From the NCBI GenBank assembly GCA_045106985.1, contig JBGCFQ010000003.1, positions 87,290 to 151,289 on the forward strand: 64,000 nt of DNA, in the 5' to 3' direction. Source of the stretch: JAUIET01 sp045106985 (GTDB taxonomy: Bacteria; Pseudomonadota; Gammaproteobacteria; Pseudomonadales; JAUIET01). Positions 42,422 through 49,598 of this stretch are shown here, in pieces. Every line of letters begins with the position of its first letter. Within the stretch, counting starts at the first letter, position 1. The notes beneath the pieces were generated by a model. It searched no databases. It had not been told where the DNA came from and saw only the letters and a list, made by a program, of their open reading frames with translations. The translations under genes were made by a program, and so were the position numbers.

Positions 42422-42434
42422 GCCTTGGGCACCA
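42422..42434 (+). repeat. duplicated 3' end of tRNA-Leu
   Basis: GCCTTGGGCACCA here is identical to the last 13 bases of tRNA-Leu (42264-42276), and matches extend a little more weakly on both sides (TCAA...CC upstream, AT downstream). No other part of a tRNA is present. The 145 bases between the copies code for nothing I can see. This is what a target-site duplication of a tRNA-integrating element looks like after loss of the element, but it may also be a decayed tRNA copy. Confidence 0.55.
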
Positions 42435-42503
42435 AATATCGCAATGCACGAAAAATAAGTGTGTATTGTACGACGATGAGTACAGAGTTTCGTTGACCTG
42501 CTG

Positions 42504-42532
42504 TTGACCTAAAGGGGTCGCGTCTCTATAAT
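42504..42532 (+). promoter_or_regulatory. sigma-70 promoter of the tRNA-fMet-nusA-infB operon
   Basis: TTGACC (42504-42509), 17-base spacer, perfect TATAAT (42527-42532), followed by a GC-rich TCGCCGTC discriminator that suggests growth-rate or stringent control. A second TTGACC at 42493-42498, 11 bases upstream, repeats the -35 element. It lies about 80 bases before tRNA-fMet. Confidence 0.82.
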
Positions 42533-42614
42533 TCGCCGTCTTCTTTAACGAGCTAGAGAAAATCGCACTCTAGTTTGAGATGGAAACTTGGATTTTCAGG
42601 TTTCAACAGTTTGT

Positions 42615-42691
<77 letters not shown>

Positions 42692-42840
42692 ATTTAGTAA
42701 CTGTGCCAGAAGTGAGAAGGCTCGAAGATCGGGCTCTACTGTTTCAGGCGCAGCCGCTGAAGGTAGATGGTCCTAATAGGGCCACTAACAACAAACGCTT
42801 GTAAGCACTGGGTGTTTACAAGGGGTGACAGCGGTAGTAG

Positions 42841-42864
42841 AAAAGCCCCATTTTGGGGCTTTTT
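42841..42864 (+). terminator. terminator/attenuator between tRNA-fMet and rimP
   Basis: AAAAGCCCC (42841-42849), loop ATTTT, GGGGCTTTT (42855-42863) continuing in T. It stands 20 bases before the rimP start, so it should limit read-through from the tRNA promoter into the nusA operon. Confidence 0.85.
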
Positions 42865-42882
42865 CGCTTCTGGAGAAAAGTA

Positions 42883-43338
42883 ATGGCATCGGCCGCGCAG
42901 TTAGAAGCTTTATTTGAGCCAGCCATTATTGCTTTAGGCTGCAGCTTGTGGGGTATTGAGCTTCACCTAACATCCAAGCCACGTTTGCTTAGGGTGTACA
43001 TTGATAAAGAAGAGGGCGTAAACGTTGATGACTGCGCAAAAGTCAGTCGTCAACTGAGTGCGAACCTTGATGTTGAAGACACTGTTTCCGGTGAATACAG
43101 GTTAGAGGTGTCTTCGCCAGGAATGGACCGGCCGTTGTTTAAGCTGGCTCACTTTGAGGAACATGTGGGCTATGAAGTGCAGATTAAGCTGCGCATGGCC
43201 TTTGAGAGAAGAAAGAATTTTAAGGGAATTCTGCGCAGAGTTGAGAACGAAGAATTAATCCTAGAGATTGATGATGAAGAATTTACTCTGCCAGTAGAGT
43301 TGGTTGATAACGCGCGTTTAGTGCCTAATTTTGAATAG
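42883..43338 (+). CDS. rimP: ribosome maturation factor RimP
   Basis: 151 residues after placing the start at the ATG at 42883 with GGAG close upstream; further upstream starts lie in the terminator hairpin. RimP motifs: LGCSLWGIELHLTSKPRLLRVYID, GVNVDDCAKVSRQLSANLD, YRLEVSSPGMDRPL and a C-terminal Sm-like domain. It acts in 30S assembly. First gene of the nusA-infB operon. Confidence 0.96.
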   Translation: MASAAQLEALFEPAIIALGCSLWGIELHLTSKPRLLRVYIDKEEGVNVDDCAKVSRQLSANLDVEDTVSGEYRLEVSSPGMDRPLFKLAHFEEHVGYEVQIKLRMAFERRKNFKGILRRVENEELILEIDDEEFTLPVELVDNARLVPNFE

Positions 43339-43375
43339 TGGCTGTTGAGCTTCTAACGGGTTGATAGAGGGTGTA

Positions 43376-44857
43376 ATGAGTAAGGAAATTTTGCTGGTTG
43401 CTGAAGCTGTTTCTAACGAAAAGGGTGTTTCGGAAGATATTATCTTCGAGGCCCTGGAAATGGCTCTGGCCATGGCGACCAAGAAACGCTTCGACGAAGA
43501 GGCTGATATTAGCGTTACTATCGATCGTGAAAGCGGCGAATACAGTTCATTGCGGCGTTGGTTGGTAGTAGCCGACGATGAGATGGCCCTGCTTGGAACT
43601 CAGTTCACAACAGAAGAAGCCGCCGAAAAAGACACCAGCCTGAAAGTGGGCGATTGGTTTGAAGAGTCGGTAGAGAACGTAGAGTTTGGCCGTATAGCCG
43701 CACAAACTGCCAAGCAAGTTATTGTACAAAAAGTTCGTGAGGCTGAACGCGCCAAGATTGTTACCGAATACGAAGACCGTGTTGGTGAAATGATTGGAGG
43801 CACCGTTAAGCGAGTTACCCGCGAGCATATTATTGTTGATCTGGGTAACAATGCGGAAGGCATATTGTCTCGTGAGCAAGTTGTAGGTCGCGAAGCATTC
43901 CGTATTAATGATCGCGTTAGAGCCATTCTTATAGAAGTAAGTCCCGAAGCACGTGGTCCACAGCTTATTCTAAGCCGAATATGCAATGAAATGCTCATAG
44001 AGCTTTTCAAGGTGGAAGTGCCTGAAATTTCGGAAGAAGTTATAGAGATTCGCAGTGCCGCTCGTGACCCTGGTTCGCGAGCCAAGATTGCGGTTAAAAC
44101 CAACGATGGTCGCATTGACCCGGTTGGCGCTTGTGTGGGTATGCGCGGTTCGCGCGTGCAGGCCGTATCAAACGAGTTAATGAACGAGCGGGTTGATATT
44201 GTTCTTTGGGACGACAACCAGGCGCAGTTGGTCATCAACGCCATGGCGCCTGCTGAAGTTGAATCCATTGTTGTTGATGAAGACAGCCGCACGATGGATG
44301 TAGCGGTTGCGGAAGATAATTTGGCGCAAGCCATCGGCCGAAATGGCCAAAACGTTAGATTGGCCAGCGAGCTGACCGGTTGGACAATCAATGTGATGAG
44401 CATTGAAGACGCGAGTGTTAAGCAGGAAGAAGAAGCCGGCAAGACCATGCAGATGTTCATTGATAGCCTTGAGGTGGACGAAGATGTAGGCCTTGTGTTG
44501 GTTGAAGAAGGATTTACTTCTCTTGAAGAAGTGGCGTATGTACCGCTTGAAGAGATGGTAGCTATTGAAGGCTTTGATGAAGACATAGCCGAAGAGTTGC
44601 GAGCCAGAGCCAAAGATGCGCTGTTAACCAGCGCGATTGCAACGCAAGAACATGCGGCTGAGCCTGCGGATGACCTGCTAGAAATGGAAGGCATGGATAA
44701 GGCTTTGGCCTATCAGTTGGCCGGTCTTGGAGTAGTCACCATGGAAGACCTGGCCGAACAGGCGATAGAAGATATTATTGAGCTTGAAGGGCTTGATGAA
44801 GAGCGTGCTGGAGAGCTGATTATGGCAGCTCGTGCGCCCTGGTTTGCGGAAGAGTAA
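43376..44857 (+). CDS. nusA: transcription termination/antitermination factor NusA
   Basis: 493 residues from the ATG at 43376 (GAGGG upstream). N-terminal polymerase-binding domain (EILLVAEAVSNEKGV), S1 domain near 135-200 (GEMIGGTVKRVTREHIIVDLG), two KH domains (DPVGACVGMRGSRVQAV, then the IGRNGQNVRLASELTGW region), and two C-terminal acidic repeats (LVEEGFTSLEEVAYVP, LAGLGVVTMEDLAEQ) as in gammaproteobacteria. It modulates pausing and termination. Confidence 0.98.
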   Translation: MSKEILLVAEAVSNEKGVSEDIIFEALEMALAMATKKRFDEEADISVTIDRESGEYSSLRRWLVVADDEMALLGTQFTTEEAAEKDTSLKVGDWFEESVENVEFGRIAAQTAKQVIVQKVREAERAKIVTEYEDRVGEMIGGTVKRVTREHIIVDLGNNAEGILSREQVVGREAFRINDRVRAILIEVSPEARGPQLILSRICNEMLIELFKVEVPEISEEVIEIRSAARDPGSRAKIAVKTNDGRIDPVGACVGMRGSRVQAVSNELMNERVDIVLWDDNQAQLVINAMAPAEVESIVVDEDSRTMDVAVAEDNLAQAIGRNGQNVRLASELTGWTINVMSIEDASVKQEEEAGKTMQMFIDSLEVDEDVGLVLVEEGFTSLEEVAYVPLEEMVAIEGFDEDIAEELRARAKDALLTSAIATQEHAAEPADDLLEMEGMDKALAYQLAGLGVVTMEDLAEQAIEDIIELEGLDEERAGELIMAARAPWFAEE

Positions 44858-44929
44858 GCGATTCCTTATAAACCATATGGTCGTGCACAAAAGAGTTAGC
44901 AGCCAAAAAGGCTGAACAGGAGAGTACAA

Positions 44930-47674
44930 ATGGCAGAAGTTACCGTTAGCGAACTTGCCAAAGTAGTTGGAACACCAGTTGATCGTTTGCTTGGGCAAAT
45001 GCAAGAGGCTGGCTTGTCCCACGACAAAGAAGATCAGGTTGTGTCTGACAACGACAAGAAGACTTTGCTGTCTTTCTTGCAGCGTTCGCATGGCGAAACG
45101 CCGACTGCGCCAAAGAAAATAACGCTTAAGCGCAAAACGGTTAGTCGATTAAAGACTGGCAGTGGTCAAACAAGAAAAACCGTGAACGTTGAGGTGCGTA
45201 AAAAACGTACCTATGTGAAGCGTGAAGAGTCGGACCAGGTTGAAGAAGCCACGGCTACTGAAGAAGAGCAGGTTTTAGCGGCCGAACCGGTTGCAGAGCT
45301 TGTTGATGCGCCAGTTGAAGTGGAAGAAGTTGCACCGGTAGTTGAAGAGCCCAGCGAAGAGGCCAGCGAAGAAGCCGTTGCCGAAGCAGTGCCCGACGTT
45401 GCTGAGCCCATTGTTGAGGTCGAAGAGCCTGTTGTTGTAGCTGAGCCAAAACCAGCTCGCAAGGCTGACTTCGATGCAGAAGCATTGCGTGTGGCGGCCG
45501 CAGGCAAGCGCAAGCAGAAAGAGCGCGACGAGCAAGCTCGTCGTGATGAGGCGCATAAAAAGCGTTTAGACATTGCAGAGAAAGAACGCCAAAGAGTAGC
45601 GAAAGAAGCAGCAGCGGCTGTCGCAGCGGCGAAAGCAAAAACAGCACCTGCAACGACAACGGCGGGCGCTGCAGCAGCAGATCCGCGGTTTAAGCGCAAA
45701 GACGTTCGTGACGATGACGACAAGCCGCGCAAACGTTCAGGAGGCGGTGCAGCAGCGGCCAAACGCAAAGGCAAAGCCTTATCAGGACACAGCCTAACTC
45801 GCCAAGCTGAAATGTTAGCGCAGGAAGAAGAAGCCAGAGCGCGTCGAGCGATGGCGGCACAAGCGCTTCGTCCGGTTCATGCAGAACACCACAAACACGG
45901 ATTTGAAATGCCAACGGCCGATATCATTCATGAAGTTGAGTTGCCTGAGAATATCAAGGTTGCAGATCTGGCCCAGAAAATGACTATTAAGTCTGGTCAA
46001 GTGATCAAGACATTGATGGGCATGGGCGTAATGGCCACCATTAATGACTATGTTGACCAAGACACCGCTGCGTTGCTGGTGGAAGAGATGGGTCATAAGG
46101 TGAAGCTGCAAACAGGTGTAAGTGTTGCAGACAAGGTTGAAGAAATTCTAGACGTAGAGGGAACGCCAGAGCCACGTGCACCTGTTGTTACCGTTATGGG
46201 TCACGTTGACCATGGTAAAACCTCGCTGCTGGATTACATTCGCAAGGCGAAAGTGGCCGACGGCGAAGCGGGGGGTATTACCCAGCACATTGGTGCTTAT
46301 CACGTTGAAACCGAGCGAGGCATGATCAGCTTCCTGGATACGCCGGGCCACGCCGCGTTTACCGCCATGCGTGCTCGCGGTGCACAAAGCACCGACATTA
46401 TTATTCTTGTTGTAGCAGCCGACGACGGCGTCATGCCTCAAACAGAAGAGGCTGTAGCGCACGCAAAAGCAGCAGGCGTGCCAATAGTTGTAGCGGTTAA
46501 CAAAATCGACAAAGAGGGAGCAGACCCAGAACGTGTTAAAAACGAACTGTCTGCCAAGGAAGTTATTCCGGACGATTGGGGTGGCGACACTCAGTTCGTT
46601 CCAGTCTCAGCCCAAACCGGCGAAGGCATTGATGCCTTGCTAGACGCGGTATTGCTGCAGTCTGAGTTATTGGAACTGACAGCGCCAAGAGACGTGCCAG
46701 CACAAGGCTTGGTGATTGAGTCGCGGTTGGACAAAGGCCGTGGCCCTATTGCTTCTTTGCTTGTGCAACGTGGTGTGCTGAAAAGTGGCGACATCATGCT
46801 TGCTGGCACCAGTGTTGGTCGCGTACGCGCCATGCTTGATGAAAATGGCAAGGCCATTAAGAGCGCTGGCCCTTCCATACCTGTAGAAATACTAGGTTTG
46901 GATGCAACGCCAAACGCTGGCGATCAGTTCATGTGCGTAGACAATGAAAAACGTGCCCGTGAAATTGCTGGTCAGCGCGAGCAGATGGAGCGCGAAGAGC
47001 GTGTTGCTAGTCAACGCACTGTTAAGCTCGACGACCCGTTTGCAATGTTAACGGGTGCAGAAACCAAGTCGCTCAACGTTGTTATTAAAGCGGACGTTCG
47101 TGGTTCCCTGGAAGCTATTCAATCTGCATTGCTCGATTTGGGTAATGACGAAGTACAGGTGAATATTATTTCCGGTGGCGTTGGCGGTATCACTGAATCT
47201 GACGTGAGTTTAGCGCTTACCTCGCAAGCAGTGGTTTTTGGTTTCAATGTTCGTGCCGACACCTCAGCGCGAAAGCTGGTTGAAGACGAAGATATGGATA
47301 TGCGCTACTACAGCGTTATCTACAACTTGATCGACGATGTTAAAGCAGCATTGAGCGGCATGTTGGCGCCAGAATTGCGCGAAGAGATTATTGGCGTTGC
47401 CGATGTTCGCGATGTATTCAAATCGCCCAAATTTGGTCAAGTTGCCGGTTGTATGGTGGTAGAAGGTACTGTGCATCGCAGCAAGCCGATTCGGGTACTG
47501 CGTGATAACGTGGTTATCTTTGAAGGCGAGCTGGAATCATTGCGCCGCTTTAAAGACGACGTTAATGAAGTTCGAAACGGCGTTGAATGTGGTATCGGCG
47601 TGAAGAACTACGATGTCAAAGTTGGCGATAAGATCGAAGTGTTTAGTGTGCAAGAGTTTGCGCGTTCACTTTAA
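44930..47674 (+). CDS. infB: translation initiation factor IF-2
   Basis: 914 residues. N-terminal IF2 domain (VSELAKVVGTPVDRLLGQMQ), a long linker rich in Glu/Ala/Val and then Lys/Arg/Ala, the second N domain, and the GTPase core from about residue 415: VTVMGHVDHGKTSLLDYI, DTPGHAAF and NKID. Domains III and IV follow. IF-2 places fMet-tRNA on the 30S subunit, whose gene lies in the same operon. The variable linker (residues 100-300) is low-complexity, as usual for the family. AGGAG precedes the ATG. Confidence 0.98.
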   Translation: MAEVTVSELAKVVGTPVDRLLGQMQEAGLSHDKEDQVVSDNDKKTLLSFLQRSHGETPTAPKKITLKRKTVSRLKTGSGQTRKTVNVEVRKKRTYVKREESDQVEEATATEEEQVLAAEPVAELVDAPVEVEEVAPVVEEPSEEASEEAVAEAVPDVAEPIVEVEEPVVVAEPKPARKADFDAEALRVAAAGKRKQKERDEQARRDEAHKKRLDIAEKERQRVAKEAAAAVAAAKAKTAPATTTAGAAAADPRFKRKDVRDDDDKPRKRSGGGAAAAKRKGKALSGHSLTRQAEMLAQEEEARARRAMAAQALRPVHAEHHKHGFEMPTADIIHEVELPENIKVADLAQKMTIKSGQVIKTLMGMGVMATINDYVDQDTAALLVEEMGHKVKLQTGVSVADKVEEILDVEGTPEPRAPVVTVMGHVDHGKTSLLDYIRKAKVADGEAGGITQHIGAYHVETERGMISFLDTPGHAAFTAMRARGAQSTDIIILVVAADDGVMPQTEEAVAHAKAAGVPIVVAVNKIDKEGADPERVKNELSAKEVIPDDWGGDTQFVPVSAQTGEGIDALLDAVLLQSELLELTAPRDVPAQGLVIESRLDKGRGPIASLLVQRGVLKSGDIMLAGTSVGRVRAMLDENGKAIKSAGPSIPVEILGLDATPNAGDQFMCVDNEKRAREIAGQREQMEREERVASQRTVKLDDPFAMLTGAETKSLNVVIKADVRGSLEAIQSALLDLGNDEVQVNIISGGVGGITESDVSLALTSQAVVFGFNVRADTSARKLVEDEDMDMRYYSVIYNLIDDVKAALSGMLAPELREEIIGVADVRDVFKSPKFGQVAGCMVVEGTVHRSKPIRVLRDNVVIFEGELESLRRFKDDVNEVRNGVECGIGVKNYDVKVGDKIEVFSVQEFARSL

Positions 47675-47710
47675 GGTTATCGCTCTTTAATGCGATAAAA
47701 AGGACAGTGA

Positions 47711-48211
47711 ATGGCTCGTGAATTTCAGCGCGCTGATCGCGTTGCGGATTTTTTGCAGCAAGAGCTTGCTGTACTAATTTCGCGCGAAGTCAGAGACCCG
47801 CGCGTAGGCATGGTGGACGTTACCGGTGTTGAGGTCAGCAAAGATCTCAGTCATGCACGCGTGTTTGTGACCTTTCCCGCCGGCGGGCAAAGCGCCACCA
47901 GCGCTGCCACAGAAACAAGTGCCGATAGCGAGGCGCAAGTTACCAGCAGGTCATCGGCCAGCGGCCGGGGCAAGGGTAAAAAGAAGAAAAAAGCCGACGA
48001 AAAAGACGAGCGTGTTGACGTGCTAAACGGTGCAGCCGGTTATCTTCGCTCCTTGTTGGCCAAAAGCAGCACCATGCGATTTACCCCTAGTTTAAAGTTC
48101 GTCTACGACGAGAGTATTCAGCGCGGTAGCTATCTGACACGTTTAATCGACGATGCGGTCGAACGAGACCAGCGCGCAAACGCCGCTTCCAGTGAAGAAG
48201 ACCCCGAGTAG
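47711..48211 (+). CDS. rbfA: ribosome-binding factor A with a low-complexity insertion
   Basis: RbfA helps 16S rRNA 5'-end maturation and cold adaptation. The N-terminal half (QRADRVADFLQQELAVLISREVRDPRVG) and C-terminal half (LNGAAGYLRSLLAKSSTMRFTPSLKFVYDES) match the KH-like fold. At 166 residues it is longer than the usual 120-135 because of about 38 extra residues (57-100) between the second strand and the helix. These are first Ser/Thr/Ala-rich, then GRGKGKKKKK, then acidic. A GGAC lies about 6 bases before the ATG. The 3' end overlaps truB. Confidence 0.95.
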   Translation: MAREFQRADRVADFLQQELAVLISREVRDPRVGMVDVTGVEVSKDLSHARVFVTFPAGGQSATSAATETSADSEAQVTSRSSASGRGKGKKKKKADEKDERVDVLNGAAGYLRSLLAKSSTMRFTPSLKFVYDESIQRGSYLTRLIDDAVERDQRANAASSEEDPE

Positions 48212-49148
48212 ACTCACCCAGCCCAAGATCACGCGTTATTCTGTAAGCGGTGTCTTGGTGCTCAATAAACCCCTTGGCCTAAGTTCCAACGGTGCTTTAC
48301 AGCGCGTTAAGTATTTACTGCGGGCCAAGAAGGCTGGCCATACTGGCGCGCTGGACCCGCTGGCCACTGGCGTGTTGCCTTTGTGTTTTGGCGAAGCTAC
48401 TAAATACTCCCAATATCTGCTCGACTCGGAAAAAGCCTACGAAAGCGAATTTATTCTCGGCGTTGCGACCAGCAGTGGCGACGTAGATGGAGAAGTAATA
48501 CAAGAAAGTGATGCGTCGGCACTCACTGAGCAGCAAGTGGCTAAGGCCCTTGAGCAATTTAAAGGTGATATAGAACAAATACCACCCATGCACTCGGCGC
48601 TCAAACACCAGGGCCAGCCGCTGTACAAGCTGGCTCGTCAGGGCATTGAGATAGAGCGTAGGCCACGCTCTATTAGTATTTATCAGTTTGACCTGCTCAG
48701 CTTCACCGCCGGTAAGCAAGCGCGGGTAAAGGTCTTTGTGCGCTGTTCCAAGGGCTCATATATTCGTTGCCTGGCGCGCGACTTGGGCGAAGCCTTGGGA
48801 GTGGGTGGCCACGTCAGTGCTTTGCACCGTACAGCGGCCGGTCCATTTCAAGCCGCAGACATGCTTAGTATTCCCCAAATAGAAGAAATAGTTGAGCAGA
48901 ATCAACCATTTACGCCTGAGCTGGCGGCTCAGTTGCTGCGCCCCGTTGATGCCGGAATAAAACACATTCCTGAGGTTGTTGTTGACGATGAGGCGGCGGC
49001 TGAGCTGCGCTTAGGCCGCAAAATAACCCTTAGCGAACAGGTGAGTAAAGGGCCCGTTCGTGTTATGCTGCGCGCCGCTTTTATAGGCATCGCCGAGGCT
49101 GATGGCCAGGTCATCCAGCCCAAACGCTTGGTGGTTACGCCAGACTGA
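48192..49148 (+). CDS. truB: tRNA pseudouridine-55 synthase TruB
   Basis: TruB isomerises U55 in the tRNA T loop. GVLVLNKPLGLSSNGALQ, then KKAGHTGALDPLATGVLPLCFGEATK containing the catalytic Asp in GALDPLATG, and a C-terminal PUA-like domain. The start is uncertain. GTG at 48192 gives a 20-base overlap with rbfA and fits the family N-terminus; an in-frame ATG at 48153 would give 331 residues and a 59-base overlap. Neither has a clear ribosome binding site, so translation is probably coupled to rbfA. Confidence 0.95.
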   Translation: MKKTPSRLTQPKITRYSVSGVLVLNKPLGLSSNGALQRVKYLLRAKKAGHTGALDPLATGVLPLCFGEATKYSQYLLDSEKAYESEFILGVATSSGDVDGEVIQESDASALTEQQVAKALEQFKGDIEQIPPMHSALKHQGQPLYKLARQGIEIERRPRSISIYQFDLLSFTAGKQARVKVFVRCSKGSYIRCLARDLGEALGVGGHVSALHRTAAGPFQAADMLSIPQIEEIVEQNQPFTPELAAQLLRPVDAGIKHIPEVVVDDEAAAELRLGRKITLSEQVSKGPVRVMLRAAFIGIAEADGQVIQPKRLVVTPD

Positions 49149-49180
49149 ACAGGCCTTAGCACCCCTTTTGGAAGCACGAA

Positions 49181-49206
49181 CCTTGCTGTAAATATGCACG
49201 GCAAGG
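49181..49206 (+). promoter_or_regulatory. hairpin in the rpsO leader
   Basis: CCTTGC (49181-49186) pairs with GCAAGG (49201-49206) about 45 bases before the rpsO ATG. In E. coli S15 represses its own mRNA through a leader structure; this hairpin could serve there or as a weak truB terminator. Confidence 0.35.
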
Positions 49207-49249
49207 CTCACACCTCAACTTAAAATTCACGCATATTGGAGATACGACT

Positions 49250-49519
49250 ATGGCACTTGATGCTGCCCAAAAAGCACAGATTGTAAAAGACTACCAACGC
49301 GAAGAAGGTGACACTGGGTCATCTGAAGTTCAAGTAGCGTTATTAACGGCGAATATTGAAGCTCTGCAAGGGCATTTTTCAAGCCACAAAAAAGACCATC
49401 ATTCGCGCAGAGGCCTGATCCGTATGGTGAATCAGCGTCGTAAACTGCTCGACTACCTGAAGCGTAAGAATACAGAACGATACGCAACTCTAATTAAGCG
49501 CCTAGGTTTACGCCGCTAA
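49250..49519 (+). CDS. rpsO: 30S ribosomal protein S15
   Basis: 89 residues, the standard length. It shows QREEGDTGSSEVQVALLTANI, HFSSHKKDHHSRRGLIRMVNQRRKLLDYLK and the final RLGLRR, all typical of S15, which binds 16S rRNA at the central three-way junction. TTGGAG lies 9 bases before the ATG. It sits between truB and pnp as in most gammaproteobacteria. Confidence 0.98.
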   Translation: MALDAAQKAQIVKDYQREEGDTGSSEVQVALLTANIEALQGHFSSHKKDHHSRRGLIRMVNQRRKLLDYLKRKNTERYATLIKRLGLRR

Positions 49520-49530
49520 ATAGCGACGTT

Positions 49531-49559
49531 GCCATGCTCATCACAATAGGTGAGCTGGC
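49531..49559 (+). promoter_or_regulatory. rpsO-pnp intergenic hairpin (possible RNase III site)
   Basis: GCCA-T-GCTCATC (49531-49542) pairs with GGTGAGC-TGGC (49549-49559), an 11-pair stem with one bulged T and one G-T pair. No T run follows, so it is not a classic terminator. In E. coli a double-stranded leader before pnp is cut by RNase III and used for PNPase autoregulation; this stem lies in the same place. Confidence 0.55.
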
Positions 49560-49598
49560 CCAAATATCTAAGCTCTATAAAATAGCGAGAAAAATATA

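Noticed and set aside
43600..44694. Long antisense frame opposite nusA
   Set aside because: Shadow of nusA, Ser/Arg-rich translation without recognisable domains.
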